A DNA stretch of 64,000 nucleotides from Pollenia angustigena (taxonomy: Eukaryota > Arthropoda > Insecta > Diptera > Polleniidae): assembly GCA_930367215.1 (NCBI GenBank), contig OV884060.1, positions 180,555,253 through 180,619,252 on the forward strand. The letters are read 5' to 3'. A model generated the notes under the pieces. The model worked only from the letters and a program-made list of their open reading frames with translations. It had not been told where the DNA came from and ran no database searches. Below, one piece after another: positions 1 through 11,476 of the stretch (positions within the stretch are counted from its first letter, which is position 1; each line of letters starts with the position of its first letter). The position numbers and the translations under genes were made by a program.

Positions 1-675
1 TTCAAATTCATGACATTTGGACTCTGCAACGCCGCGCAGACGTTTCAAAGGCTCATACATGAAGTTTTACGAGGCCTTGATTTTGTTTTCCCGTATATAG
101 ACGACATTTTCATTGCATCATCTTCTGCCGAACAACACCGTAAGGACTTGCGAATGGTTTTTCAGCGAATACAAGAAAACAACCTGGCAATAAATCTGTC
201 TAAATGTGAGTTTGGAAGATCCGAAATCCAATTTCTTGGCCATCTTGTTACCGCTGAAGGAATTCGACCCTTGCCAGAAAAGATTGCTGCAGTCCGCGAT
301 TATCCAAAACCAGCAGTGGCTAAAGGTTTGAAGAGATTTTTAGCCATGATAAATTTTTACAGAAAGTTTTTGCCACATATCCTTAAACATCAGTCTAAGC
401 TGCAAAAATTATTCAAGGGCAATAAGAAAAATGATAACTCGCCAATTTGTTGGACATCTGAAACCGAAAGTGCGTTCCAAAAGTGCAAAGAAGAGTTAGC
501 ACAGGCTACAATTTTGGCGCATCCCGCTAAAAACGCAGAGTTGGCACTATACGTTGATGCTTCAGACACAGCAGTTGGTGCTGCACTACACCAATGTATA
601 GATGGTAACATGCAACCGCTAGGATTTTATTCCAAGAAGCTGACAGACGCTCAAAAAAAAGTACAGCACCTATGA
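1..675 (+). pseudogene. Ty3 (CsRn1-like) retrotransposon pol, RT and RNase H part
   Basis: This is the 3' part of a Ty3-type pol gene; the frame is already open at base 1, so the protease and first half of reverse transcriptase lie outside the window. RT motif FGLCNAAQTFQ is followed by the polymerase active site YIDD (about residues 29-32 from base 10), the LSKCEFG/LGH thumb region, and the start of RNase H at LYVDASDTAVGAAL. The frame closes at 675 inside RNase H, just after an A8 run at 652-659; the protein continues in another frame from about 660. A one-base length change in the A-run explains this, so the copy is disabled, although programmed slippage cannot be excluded from one copy. 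Clade choice rests on the integrase C-terminus of the next entry. Confidence 0.9.
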
Positions 676-691
676 TCGCGAGTTAACTGCA

Positions 692-2338
692 ATGTATCAA
701 GGTGTTTGTCACTTTCGGTATATGATCGAAGGTAGAAGATGTTACATCATTACCGACCATCGTCCTCTAACCTTCGCTTTTCATCAAAGTCTCGAAAAAG
801 CATCCCCACGGAGAGCAAGACAACTCGATTTTATTGGCCAGTTCACAACAGACGTACGTTATACTCCTGGAATAGAAAACGTCACAGCAGACTTTCTTTC
901 CCGGATTCAGAGTCTCAGCCATTTTGTGGATTACACAAAAATCGCAGCCGCTCAACAAGATGATGATGAGCTAGCCCAGCTTATGTCAGGTACTTCCTCT
1001 TATTCACTCGTACTAAAGTTTTTTACAATTACAGGAAGCGATCTTCAGCTAATTTGCGACACTTCCACAAGTAATGTTCGACCTTTTATCCCAAAAGAGT
1101 TCCGCCAGCAGGTATTATCGACGGTGCACGATTTGGCCCACCCTGGTGTTCGTGCCACAATCAAGTTGGTGACGAAAAGATTTATTTGGCCTGCAATCAA
1201 GAAGGACACAGCTGATTTCGTTCGGAATTGTCTTTCTTGTCAACGCTCTAAAGTACAACGCCACACCAAGTCACCAGCTGCACGGTACGAGCCACCAAAA
1301 GAACGGTTTTCGCACATCAATATCGATATCGTTGGCCCTTTTCCACCATGCGAAGGGCAGCGGTATTGCCTCACGATCATCGACCGTTTTACACGTTGGC
1401 CCGAAGCTGTGCCTATACCTGACATGACAGCCGAGACCGTGGCTAAAACGATTTTGTTCCACTGGATAGCACGCTTTGGTGTCCCAGCTAGGATAACATC
1501 TGATCGTGGCAGGCAGTTTGAGTCAGCTGTTTTCAATGAGCTAATGACAACAATTGGTGCAACTCATTTGCGTACCACGCCATACCATCCACAATCGAAT
1601 GGTATTATTGAGAGATGGCATCGAGTTTTTAAAGCAGCTATACTTTGTGGTGACCCAGCAAAATGGATTCACAGTTTGCCGTCAATCTTGCTTGGTCTAC
1701 GGGTCGTTTTCAAGCCAGATATAAATGCTTCGCCAGCCGAACTTGTATACGGCACGACTTTAAGAATACCAGGCGAATTTGTCTGTGAGAATTCACCATC
1801 CGAAATAACCAGCGAAACTGTTTCACAATTTCGAAAGGCAATGCGAAATTTACGACCTACTCAAACAGCTCATCACACGCAGGCAAAAACTTTTGTAAGC
1901 CCTGCTCTTACTTCAGCAACACACGTCTTCGTTCGCAACGACTCAATACGTCCGTCTCTAACTCATCCCTATGATGGTCCTTATCCCGTCACTCGAAAGA
2001 CTACGAAGTTTTTTACGATCACCATCAGAGGTCGTTCAGTAAACATAAGCATTGATCGACTTAAGCCAGCGTTCACTATGAATTTAAACCCCGATATCGA
2101 CATTTTAGTTAAAAGAAATCAACCACGAACCGTTAAATTTAGTGGTGCGAATTCGAATCTTGGTGAAGATGGCACATCAAGTTTGACTCAGCAAAGTGAA
2201 TCAACATCTGATCCAATTCCTGAAACCAACACAACAAGAGAGAATCATTCGCAAGCAGTTCAAAATGATACTTCTGCTGTACCAATGAAATCTACTAAAT
2301 GCGGCAGACGTGTCACATTTCCAGCAAGGTTCCGGTAG
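692..2338 (+). pseudogene. Ty3 (CsRn1-like) pol, end of RNase H plus integrase
   Basis: This is the continuation of the Ty3 pol in a shifted frame; the first residues of this part are encoded just before the ATG at 692. It holds the RNase H tail ([23 protein letters not shown]), then integrase with an HHCC zinc module (HDLAHPG ... CLSCQRSK) and the catalytic triad D (INIDIVGP), D (TSDRGRQF) and E (NGIIERWHR). The C-terminal GPY/F module reads [11 protein letters not shown] ... YDGPYPV ... SIDRLKPAF, a pattern I associate with CsRn1/Kabuki-type elements of invertebrates. No envelope-like gene follows: the stop at 2336-2338 is 22 bases from the LTR. The frame is otherwise intact over 548 codons, so decay looks recent. 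It lies on the strand opposite to ClC-b, in that gene's long intron. Confidence 0.9.
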
Positions 2339-2360
2339 CTTTCATCTAGCAGGGGAGTAT

Positions 2361-2705
2361 TGTGGCACCCTGTTTGCCTACTCCGAATCATTTTTACATT
2401 TTTATGCAACTATGTAAAAAAGCTTTTAGTTGTAGTCCCTTTTTATTATTGCATTATCACTCACTTCTTGTTTAGTATTAAAAGTATAAAGTCGAGAGCT
2501 CTCCAAACAGTACAAAAATAAATTAATAATTTTGGTTAAATTTATAAATAAATAAAATTTAAATATATTTGTAAAAATAAGAAACATCACAAATTTTAAT
2601 TGTTTAGGCAAATAAAAGATTTGCCAAATACTAGTGTTCGCCTTATGGTCAAAATTCGACCATGATGGTTTTTTTTTCGTAAATATGAAGAAATCATAAT
2701 TCATC
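2361..2705 (+). repeat. Candidate 3' LTR of the Ty3 element
   Basis: A purine tract (AGGGGAG, 2351-2357) is followed by TGTGGCACC at 2361, the usual arrangement of polypurine tract and LTR start. An AATAAA-like signal lies near 2518. The right end cannot be fixed because no 5' LTR is in the window for comparison, and the element is closely followed by the tail of LINE A near 2712. Confidence 0.5.
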
Positions 2706-2711
2706 TAAGTA

Positions 2712-4033
2712 TAAATTTATTTATTTATTTAATAAAAGTATGTAATATACAAAAGGCCAATAAAAATATATTACAAAAGCAAAATCCTGAATGTTATTAA
2801 TGGATACAATAAATAATCAAAAACTTATTTATTCAAGTATGTAATTATAAAAATACAAAAATACAAATATGCAAATGGCTCCCCAGCCAAAGATTGAAAG
2901 AAATTTTTAAAAAATACTAATTTATCAATTAACAGGTCCCAAAGTAGTAGCTCAGATGAAAAAGATGAAAAAAAAAATAGATAAGTCAAGTAGATATATC
3001 ATTACTTTACAGAACATTCTGTCTGAAATAAAGCCGTACTCACTCATTAAACATAAGATCAGGCAAAAAGGGAAAAAAACAATCAAAAGAGTACCTAATC
3101 CTGAACAGAAAAGTGTAACATAATTTTTAACCGGAAAGCGTTATTTGAATGAGAGAATATACGAAGGTCCACTGGTAAATAATTCCAACATCGAGCTACT
3201 CTGACTAAAAACGACCGTTCAAAACAACTAAAACGAATTCTAGGTATAATAAGTTGTGGGTTCCTAGTTGAATGTGTGAAGCAAAACCTGAAACAAAGTT
3301 GAGAAGGTTGTCCAGTTTTCAAAACTCTAAAAAATAGTAGCAAGTTACGATAGGATATAAATCTTTTAAACGTACAACCAAGAAAATGTTTGACATACCC
3401 AGAAATATGCGCTCGACGTCGAACACCATACGTATATCGCACAATGGTATTCACAATACGATTCAATCTAGCCGTAACGAGAGCCAGAGAACCAGATACA
3501 ACTTCAAGCCCATAAAAAATATGCGGCATTAGTAGTACATAAGCCAATTTATACTTAATGTGAAATGGTAAATAAATATTGTTCGAGTAAATTCTTCTCA
3601 AAATTGCAGAGACCCTACAACAAATAACATCAACATGCTTATCAAAAATAAGACGATCATCAATGTAAATACCTAAACATCGCATCCGGTCAACAAAGGC
3701 AAGACTATCTCCACCAATAAAAATATTAAGGTCAACAAAATGATGACGAGTTACCCCAAAGAGGATCGCCTTTGCCTTAGAAGTATTGGTAATTAAGGAG
3801 TTACTAGACGTTCGTTTTGAAAACGGTTCAAGGCTAAAGTTGATGTTGGATTCAAGAACATCAGCATTATCACGATCAGCACCAAAAAGTAGAAATACAT
3901 CATCAGCAAAAAGAAAAGAACAGCACACATTATCATCAATATACTCGGAAAGGTCATTAACGTATAATATAAAAAGAAGTGGTCCTAAGACAGAGCCTTG
4001 AGGTACTCCTGAGTGAAGGGGAAGTATCCCTGA
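2712..4033 (-). pseudogene. LINE A, 3' part of ORF2 (reverse transcriptase C-terminal half)
   Basis: Read on the minus strand, this begins with SGVPQGSVLGPLL and YVNDL, then the RT active site FADD (near 3905), the CLGIYIDDRL and LRRIYSNN region, and the conserved LINE C-terminus NYLPVDLRIFSHSNNAF. The frame is open from about 4030 down to 3095. About 380 bases of AT-rich 3' UTR follow, ending in short TTTA-type repeats near 2712-2735, the same tail type as LINE C at 56684. Sequence upstream of SGVPQGS is missing here; a matching N-terminal RT piece lies at 9866-10330, on the far side of LINE B. I infer one LINE A copy split by the insertion of LINE B. Confidence 0.85.
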
Positions 4034-4317
4034 ATATTTTTTTTTTTTTTTTTTTTATTTATTTCTTCGATTACATAACCGAGCCCTTAGGGCCTTATAT
4101 GGTTAATAAAAACTACTAATTAAACAACAAACTTCAGTAATTAATAAAAAAAAAAATATAATAAACAAGAAAATAATGTTACTTATGTATATAAAACTTA
4201 TATATAAAGTTCAAAAATAAAATGAATACATTAAATAACAAAGACATAAAAAATGCTATATATTCTGTTTCCATATTACGCAGATAGAAAATTCCAAAAC
4301 AATGGCAAATGTTCGTT

Positions 4318-5163
4318 TTAGTGAATTGATAAGTTATTTAGCTCTGCAAATTCCATCAACTTAGATTTAAATAAATGCAGCGAATAAGAAAATTTTCTTA
4401 GATCCCTTGGCAAAGTATTCCAGATTTTTGAAACCCGAATCTGATATGATTGTCCAAAAGTGTTCAAACGTCTAATAGGAAAAATAATTTGAGGATTCCT
4501 TGTTGACCTAGAGAAATTGAAATTTTCAACAATATAATCAGGGTAACCATTTACAATGCATTTATAGAAAAATAGTAGTATTCTAAAGGCAATAAAATTT
4601 TCAAAAGATGTCCGTAGAAAGGTAAGCGTATGCCGACTTACATGATCACGAAATCTCAAACCAAAAACATAACGAATAATTCTGTTAAAAATAACCTTAA
4701 ATTTCTCAAGTACATAATTACCTGCGCCCGAAAAGACCTCCAGACAGTATAGTATATGTGGCATTAAGACCGCCACAGCCACCCGCCTTCTCACTGAACA
4801 AGGCAAGTAAATATTTAGAGAATAAAGTCTTTTCAAGACAAATGATACCCGAGACGACAGGTAATTAATATGAGGAGAAAAATTTAACAAGTTATCAATA
4901 ACGACCCCTAGACATTTCATTTTGTCAACAAAAATAACAGGAACACCGTCAATAGTAATGTTTATATTATTTGTCTCAAATCCAAACCCCATCACTTTCG
5001 TTTTAACTCGGTTGACACTGAATCCATTGTCATGAGCCCATGTTACCACCTCGCGAATTACATAATTAACACCCTCCTCCAACACGTCGAGGAACTCAGC
5101 ATCGGAATAACAAACAAATTGTACATCGTCAGCATAGGACGAAGGGCTTACAGGAGACGCCAT
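4318..5163 (-). pseudogene. LINE B ORF2, C-terminal frame (RT palm onward)
   Basis: This frame begins just upstream of the RT active site YADD (about 5130) and runs through CLGVVIDNLL, RLYSLNIYLP and the C-terminal WNTLPRDLRKFSYS segment to a stop at 4318. It overlaps the upstream ORF2 frame between 5129 and 5163. The frame change falls directly in the codons before YADD, so neither frame alone has an active polymerase. The apparent start codon is a by-product of the shift, not a real initiation site. Confidence 0.85.
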
Positions 5164-7150
5164 TAAATGTCTCTAACAGGTCATTAATATAAGTCATAAA
5201 AAGAAGCGGACCAATTACAGATCCTTGTGGAACACCACTTGTAATCTGACGAATCTGAGAGTAACGAGCGCCTACTGATACATACTGAGATCTATCATAA
5301 AGGTAAGATTCAATAAGTTTACATGCATAACGGGAAAAATTAAATTCATGAGACAATTTAAGTAGTAATTTAGAGTGTACTACTTTATCAAACGCTTTTG
5401 AGAAATCTATAGAAAGTAAAACCACGTTCTTACGACTATCTAAAAACTGTCTAATAGAATCTGTCAGAGACAATAGCAGCGAAGTTGTGTTATAACCTTT
5501 TCGAAATCCTGACTGTGCGGAGTGAATTAACGATCTCTGATCCAGAAATTCAATCATTTGGTCTTTAAAGATATGCTCAACTACCTTAGAAAGAACGGAA
5601 AGTATTGATATAGGCCGCAAGTTATCAAAACAAGACGACTGACCTTCCTTCTTGATAGGCACGACTCTGGCAATTTTCCAATTATGAGGAAAAGTTGATG
5701 TTGTTATAATCGTATTAACAAGGTGAAGCAAATGCGAGGAAACAAACGGAAAAATTATCTTTAAAAATCTTACTGATAACATATCATGACCCACAGCAGT
5801 GGATTTAATTCTTAGTAATGCAGTGTATAAAAAATCGGAATTAATACATTTAAAGGAAAACCCCGACCCAGAAAATCCCCCTGAATTACATAAGACACTT
5901 GGATTCTGATTTTGGCATTCAACAAAGTTATTATTTAAATCATCTGGCTCGGTAAAAGCCTCATGTTCTCGTGATTCGAGACATCCATTTCTTCTCAAAA
6001 AACGCCACATACTATCCGTACTGAAATCCTTAAAAAGTCGTTCATGTGCACCTCTTTTTAACTTTCGAATAACCCCTTTTACCTTATTCCTATATATACA
6101 ATAAATTTTCCAGTTACTCGGAGTCCTACTTTGAAGATAATGTCCATAGGCTAAGTCCCTAAGAGAAGTCCAGTAACTGATTTTATTACTATCAAGCCAA
6201 TTCTCCCTAGTAGAACATACTTTCCGTCTCACAACAGGAACAATTGAGTGAATTAGATTAATATTAAACATAAGTGCCTCAAGTTGCAAGTTAACATCAT
6301 TTGTAACATACATGTTAGTAAAGTCACATTCATGTGCTGCTGCCTCTACATCCTCAATTCTTAAGGCCTTATAATTTGGGTATGAAACAAAAAGTGGGGA
6401 AAGTGAATTTGGAATAAAAGCAGCAATAAAGATTAACGAATGGCGAGATATACCAGGGCACTGCATTTGACCTGCCACACCTAGAGAAATTGCTTTACTC
6501 ATAAAAAAGAAATCAATCAACGAAGTCGAATCACAACCTGCATGGTAATTCGTGGGAATAGAGTTATGATGGTACGTTAGATCTTGTCGTTGACAAATAG
6601 AGCGAACACAAAGGGAGTCTATTTGGCAAAATAAATTGGTGTTAAAATCGCCCATTACGATAACATTTGTATATCTAACTAGTAAATCACCGACACAATT
6701 CTCAAAGGCATTTATATTACCATCGGGTAAATAGCACACACCCACTAACAGTTTAAATTCTCGAATAGTGACTTCGACAAACAGCGCCTCACAAGCATCA
6801 CCACTATCAGACATAAACACAATTCTGTAATCCAGATTAGCTGATAGCAGCAACGCAACGCCTCCACCTCTTCTTCCATCTACTCTATCATTCCTACACA
6901 TATTATAACCCTGTATATTAACAGCATTTGACAAAACAAATGGTTTTAACCAAGTTTCACTCAGTCCAACTATATTCAGATAATTACCATCCAAAATTCG
7001 CCGAATTTCATCAAGTTTAGTAGAACCTGCAGACACACCAAAACTGGTTATATTCCAATGCCCAATTTTCAAACAATTATCCAAATTTTGTACGCTGTTA
7101 TAAATAAATGAATTATCACTGCAAACTGGACCCAAATTTATAGCATTCAT
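5129..7150 (-). pseudogene. LINE B ORF2, endonuclease and first part of RT
   Basis: A 673-codon frame. The AP-like endonuclease occupies roughly residues 28-260, with GHWNITSFG, LSETWL, RRGGGVALL, VMGDFN and SRHSLIF as the recognisable catalytic and metal-site blocks. RT follows from about residue 480: PIKKEG, LRPISILSVLSKVVEH, FRKGYNTTSLL, the first catalytic Asp in LLSIDFSKAFD, and SGVPQGSVIGPLL. The frame ends a few codons before the YADD box through a frameshift (5129-5163). The ATG at 7150 looks like a plausible ORF2 start, preceded within 30 bases by the end of the MITE. Confidence 0.88.
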
Positions 7151-7179
7151 TATGTAAAACGTAAAATAAAAAATTACTA

Positions 7180-7767
7180 CAGTACTTTTCGTTTATAGTC
7201 ACAACGCTTATATTCACATTAGCGATATAGTCCATTTTATCTGTTTATTTTGCGGCTATAAGTTAATTTAATATAAAGTATTAACGTTATAGTCCATTAA
7301 GCGATATAAGCACATTTGCCATATATGCCATCCATCAACAGCCATCAAAGGGATAAGTAAAGCAAATTAATGGCGTTATAGTCACATAAGCAAAATTTAC
7401 TAAGTTCTTTTTAGTTTTTTAATCAAAAATCTATCCAAAGAAAGAATGAATTAAATCATTTAATTTTTGTCATCAACTCTCTAGTCGTAAAACATTAGTT
7501 TTTGCCGTTGGTATCAGTTAGGAAATATATTGTTATTATTTTAACTATTTTTTATACAGTATGTAACTCTGTTGTAAAACCATAAGCCTGATGTCGGTGT
7601 AATTTATATGCATTTTTAATTTCCTTTATTCACATAGCTTGATTATATTCGAATTCGGTTATATGCGTCATAGTGGCATATATGTGAATTAGCGTTATAG
7701 TCACATTAGCGATATAGTCCACGTTATGGTTGCAACTAAAGGATGTGACTATAAGCGAAAAGTACTG
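7180..7767. mobile_element. pogo/Tc1-like MITE nested in LINE B
   Basis: The ends are inverted repeats of about 23 bp: CAGTACTTTTCG(T/C)TTATAG at 7180 and its complement ending at 7767. Each end is flanked by TA (7178-7179, 7768-7769), the target duplication of the Tc1/mariner/pogo group; CAGT- ends are typical of pogo/Tigger. Inside both ends there are repeated subterminal words such as GCGATATAGTCC and GTTATAGTC. At 588 bp there is no coding capacity. It sits between ORF1 and ORF2 of LINE B and is therefore younger than that copy. Confidence 0.8.
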
Positions 7768-7769
7768 TA

Positions 7770-8398
7770 ATACAAAAAAAAAATAAAAATAAGTGATAAA
7801 TAATATTAAAATAAAGTTAACCAGGCAAAACTAGAAATTATTTACATTAACAGCTTAAGAGAATAAACTTTTAAGGAATTGTACTTCAAGGTTAAAATAT
7901 AAAGTTACCAAATTGAACAACTACCAAATACTTATGTATCTTTCAGCTGACGAAAAGAATTGAAAAAAAAAAAAAAAAATTTATGAGGAAATAAAGAAAA
8001 AATAAAAAACGTTCTCATGTAAAATTTTTTATGTAAAACAAAGGAAACAAATCAAAGTTCGCTAAAAAATTTCAACTTTAAACATATAACAGCAATATAT
8101 ACATTAAACATTGCGTCACTAAGGTTTTTACCAAAGAAAAACTGCTTTAATTTAAATATTTCAATTATAAGAATGCATAAAAAATATTACGTACAATAGA
8201 GAAAAAAAAAAATACACTTTAATTTCAAATATTTCCCTTTAGCAAAGCTACGTATTGTCAGTTGAAAGAATATAAAGAAAAAAAACATGAATAGTAAATA
8301 GTTACAATTTGGCAACTACACAATTAATATTCAATTATGTATGAAAATATAGGCAAGAAAAAAAAAAAACAACAATTTTAGATATAAAAAACTACAAT
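7770..8398. other. AT-rich stretch between MITE and LINE B ORF1
   Basis: 629 bases, very AT-rich, with several A-runs (longest at 7962-7979). No open frame, no terminal repeats and no RNA gene were seen. It is either inter-ORF sequence of LINE B or an unrecognised insertion; LINE ORFs are usually closer than this. Confidence 0.4.
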
Positions 8399-8695
8399 TC
8401 AACTATCTATCGTTTGATTTAGCAAGGAGCCAGATGGTTCCTTCAAAATGTTCGAACATTGATCATAATCAAATATTTTTACTGTACCACAATTTAATTC
8501 AACTCGAACTTTAGGAATATCATAATTCAGATGTGTAAACTTCTTAATTTTTTGTTTCAACTTTAGTTCTTTACAGACGTTGACAAGTTTTTTTGCAGCA
8601 GGGGTTAGATGATCATTCAAATACACTTTCGACTCGATACTACCTCCAATCACTTCTTTAAGTATAATATTACGATCCCTGTGATAATTTATCAT
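8399..8695 (-). pseudogene. LINE B ORF1, C-terminal part
   Basis: About 98 codons resembling the C-terminal domain that follows the FP-like/RRM-like core in many insect LINE ORF1 proteins (ILKEVIGGSIESKVYLND, LTPAAKKLVNVCK, PKVRVELNCG). It overlaps the previous ORF1 frame at 8670-8695. Frame is lost at the repeated AATTTATCATAATTTGTC stretch, where a small tandem duplication is the likely cause. Confidence 0.7.
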
Positions 8696-9395
8696 AATTT
8701 GTCATAATTTGATCACGTATTTGAACTGAATTAAATTTCACCAAAACAGCTTTATCTCCACCAAAGTATGTGCAATGCTGGATATCTGAGTTTGTAATGG
8801 AAACATTACACATCGATCCTATTTTAATGATAGGTTCCCTAAGATTTTTGATTGATTTAGGTAAACCTCTTATAACTATGTTGGATCTGTTTAAACGTCT
8901 CAAAGTCGTATTAGATTCCCTTTCCATTTTTTTTGTTCTGTCATTGTTTATTGCGTCCACATGTTTTATAAGTTCACAGGTATTCGTTATATCACCTTTA
9001 AGCTCATTCATTTCAGTCTTGTTTTGAGAACACTGTTTAGCCAGTTCCTCCAAATGTATTTTAAATATATTCGTTGCATCATCTAGCTTTTCTTCAATTA
9101 TTCGTCTAACCTCCTTTAATTTTAGCTCGAAGTCCTTTTCTAACGACATAGCTAGTGCTTCAAACCCTTTTCTTAACTCATTTTGAATATCATTAGAGAC
9201 AGGCGTACTCGGACAGCTTATACAAACAAATTTTAATGATTTGTGTTTTGCCATGAAATTAAATTCATCAGGCGTAATTTTGGCACAGGTAATATGGAAA
9301 AATAGACCACAGCAGGCACATCCCACCGATTTTTGTGTTTTAGTAACATTTTTCTTGCATGTAGGACATTTATAAGTTTCTTGTTGTGGCGCCAT
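8670..9395 (-). pseudogene. LINE B ORF1, PHD-finger and coiled-coil part
   Basis: Start taken at the ATG at 9393-9395 (MAPQQETYKC); an in-frame ATG at 9488 exists but its extra leader is hydrophobic and unlike an ORF1 N-terminus. A C4HC3 PHD-type finger spans the first 60 residues (CPTC, CACC, FFH, TC, CISC). A charged coiled coil follows (RKGFEALAMSLEKDFELKL ...), then a core with IVIRGLPK, as in FP/RRM-like ORF1 domains. The frame ends at 8670 by frameshift. The product would be the RNA-binding chaperone of the retrotransposon particle. Confidence 0.75.
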
Positions 9396-9865
9396 ATTTA
9401 TTAAATAATTAAAAAGTCCCAGCACTGTCCCAAGTATACAAATATGTATGTATGTACAAGAAAAAAAAAGGTAAACAAGATGGATCACCAGTGAAGAGCG
9501 AAAAATCCAATACGAACTGACAGGATCAACTTATAAATATATTTTATCTTATATACGTGAACACAAATTTTGCAATTTAATTTATAACAAAGAAGCAAAG
9601 CTTACAACAACCATGTTATTTCCATTCAAGCAGCAACAAAACAACTCAGAAATAAAAAATCCGCCACAAAGCAAAGCAGAGGTAGGTTATTTGAAGTTTA
9701 TTAATTTTCCAAAAGGCACAAGCTTACGAATTATTGATATTTTAATAATTTATCAATATTTGAACGTTTTTTTTTAATTTTCTCAATTAATAGAGGAATT
9801 AAAACCACAATTATACTTTATTTTCCAAAAAAATTTTTCTCTTAAGAACTTTTTGCTTTATTCTT

Positions 9866-10330
9866 GCATAGGGTTGCCAACTTTTTCATTACCATTTACA
9901 TCAACAAATTGACACCTCTCAGACAAATATGAGCAAATCATCTTACACGCAGACAATGAAAATCAGAAAAGATCTTTCAATTTGGACAACATAACGTTAT
10001 GATTAAACGAATTAAAGGCCTTAGTTAAATCCAATGCAACCAATGACGTCAATCTGTTCCTGTTTATATTTTCTCGATAATAGTTAGATTCAACAGCAAA
10101 GAAGTGGTATTGTATCCACTACGGAAGGCATACTGCGATGGCGAGACTTTCCCTTGAACAAAAGAGAGAATCTGGTCTTTCAGAATATGTTCAACCACCT
10201 TAGATAGGGCAGGGAGCATAGATATAGGCCTTAAGTCCTCCATACCACCAACAGTTCCTGACTTAGGGATAGGTACAACCCGCGCCACCTTCCATAAGGT
10301 AGGAAATGTAGAGGTAGTCAAAGTGGATCG
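9866..10330 (-). pseudogene. LINE A, N-terminal RT fragment
   Basis: Minus-strand reading gives TSTFPTLWKVARVVPIPK, LRPISMLPALSKVVEH and AFRSGYNTTSLLL; after a frame change near 10085 it gives LVALDLTKAFNSFN and CQFVDVNGNE. Both stops and frame changes are present. The order and the missing downstream part fit exactly with the fragment at 2712-4033, which starts at SGVPQGS. The right end near 10330 is an abrupt loss of RT similarity, so the copy is also 5'-truncated. Confidence 0.8.
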
Positions 10331-10419
10331 ATTTGGCGGGGGACCAACCTCCGGTTCATATTTTATCTTCTACGTGAGTAATTTAATTTTGTAAGTTCAG
10401 TATAAAAAATACCAATTGA

Positions 10420-10780
10420 AAAACAAAAAAGGATCAAAAAGTCTCCTTTATATATTGTCATCCACTCAGGACGTTGCACGTTTAATTTTATGTTTCTATG
10501 TCTAATACTAACGAAAATTAATCCAAGTACCAGATGTAGAACGAAAAAGTACCAAAAAGCTCCCCTTACATGCTTTTATTCACCCAGTTTAATGTACAAT
10601 TTTATCTTTATAGGTCGAATATTAACGAAAATTCAAAAAGTTCCAGATGAAAAACAAAAAATACCAGCATTTTTTATCTTATAGGTTATCACTCACTCAG
10701 GATCCTACACCTATAATATTATGTTTCTAAGTTCTATATTATAGAAAATTTAAAAATTATCACATGAAGCACAGAAAAGT
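10420..10780. repeat. Three diverged ~130-bp tandem repeats
   Basis: Units start near 10430, 10550 and 10650. Each contains a phrase like ACCAGATG ... AAAAAGTACC, then CTCACTCAGGA-type and TTATGTTTCTA-type words and ACGAAAATT. Divergence is obvious by eye. No coding potential; it lies in the ClC-b intron. Confidence 0.6.
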
Positions 10781-11476
10781 AAAAAAAAAAAGAAATTTAG
10801 TTTCCCGTATTTCCCCTTTCTTCTCCCCATAGAGGTTCGGTTGACAAAAAAAGAAAGAAAGCGTTCTTAACTGTTTTGCCTGGTCTGATTTATATAGTCG
10901 AAATATTCGAAAACCGGGTTTGTTTAAATCGGTTGACATACAGAGGAGGAAAGTGTTCTTAACTGTTTTGCCTTAGCCGATTTATATATAGATTATCGTA
11001 AGTTACAGATTTCTGAAAACCCTAAATTTGAACAAATTTCAATACAGTAATCAAATTTTTTTTAGAATTGAGTGTTTCTAAAATTTTTTTTTGGAAGGCT
11101 GCTTTATAAGGAAAATATGGTAAATTATGGACCGATTATCACAATATTACATGCTGTTAATTCTACCATATTTTATTACAATATAAACACGTTTGAAGTC
11201 GTAAATATGTAAATGATTTCCCAGAGTCGGCTATATATGGGGGCTGTGGAAAATTGTGGACCGATGTTCAAAAAATTTGGCAGAATTAGTTATCATATAA
11301 AAAAAACAATAGTAATCTTTGGTATAGTTTTAGGCGTACAAGTGTTTTCAAGGAATGGGAATAACTAGTACACATAACCTCATTCATCACTAGTGGTGGA
11401 GGCTATAACAATACTACTGGAAATTTGTGACCTTCTATTGAAAATTATATTTGTATTCAAACTATTTAATACTTAC
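10781..11476. other. Intron sequence of ClC-b without recognised features
   Basis: About 700 bases of unique-looking AT-rich DNA left of coding exon 3. A phrase of the type GGACCGAT occurs twice (near 11130 and 11260), as in old dispersed repeats. Nothing else supportable. Confidence 0.4.

Larger units (their letters stand above)
4034..9865 (-). mobile_element. LINE B, near-full-length two-ORF non-LTR retrotransposon
   Basis: Minus-strand element with ORF1 (PHD-type finger, coiled coil, FP-like domain) at 8399-9395 and ORF2 (endonuclease plus RT) at 4318-7150. Its 3' UTR ends in a poly-A tail, seen as poly-T at 4039-4058. PHD-containing ORF1 and the RT wording suggest a CR1/L2/Daphne-type clade rather than Jockey proper, but this is inference. 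It carries frameshifts in both ORFs and a MITE between them (7180-7767), so this copy is dead. The 5' limit is inferred from where LINE A sequence resumes (about 9866). I could not find a clean target duplication: the bases left of the poly-T do not recur near 9866. Confidence 0.75.

Noticed and set aside
10..2338. Envelope gene or errantivirus identity for the Ty3 element
   Set aside because: Integrase ends 22 bases before the LTR; there is no room for env, and the GPY/F module is CsRn1-like.
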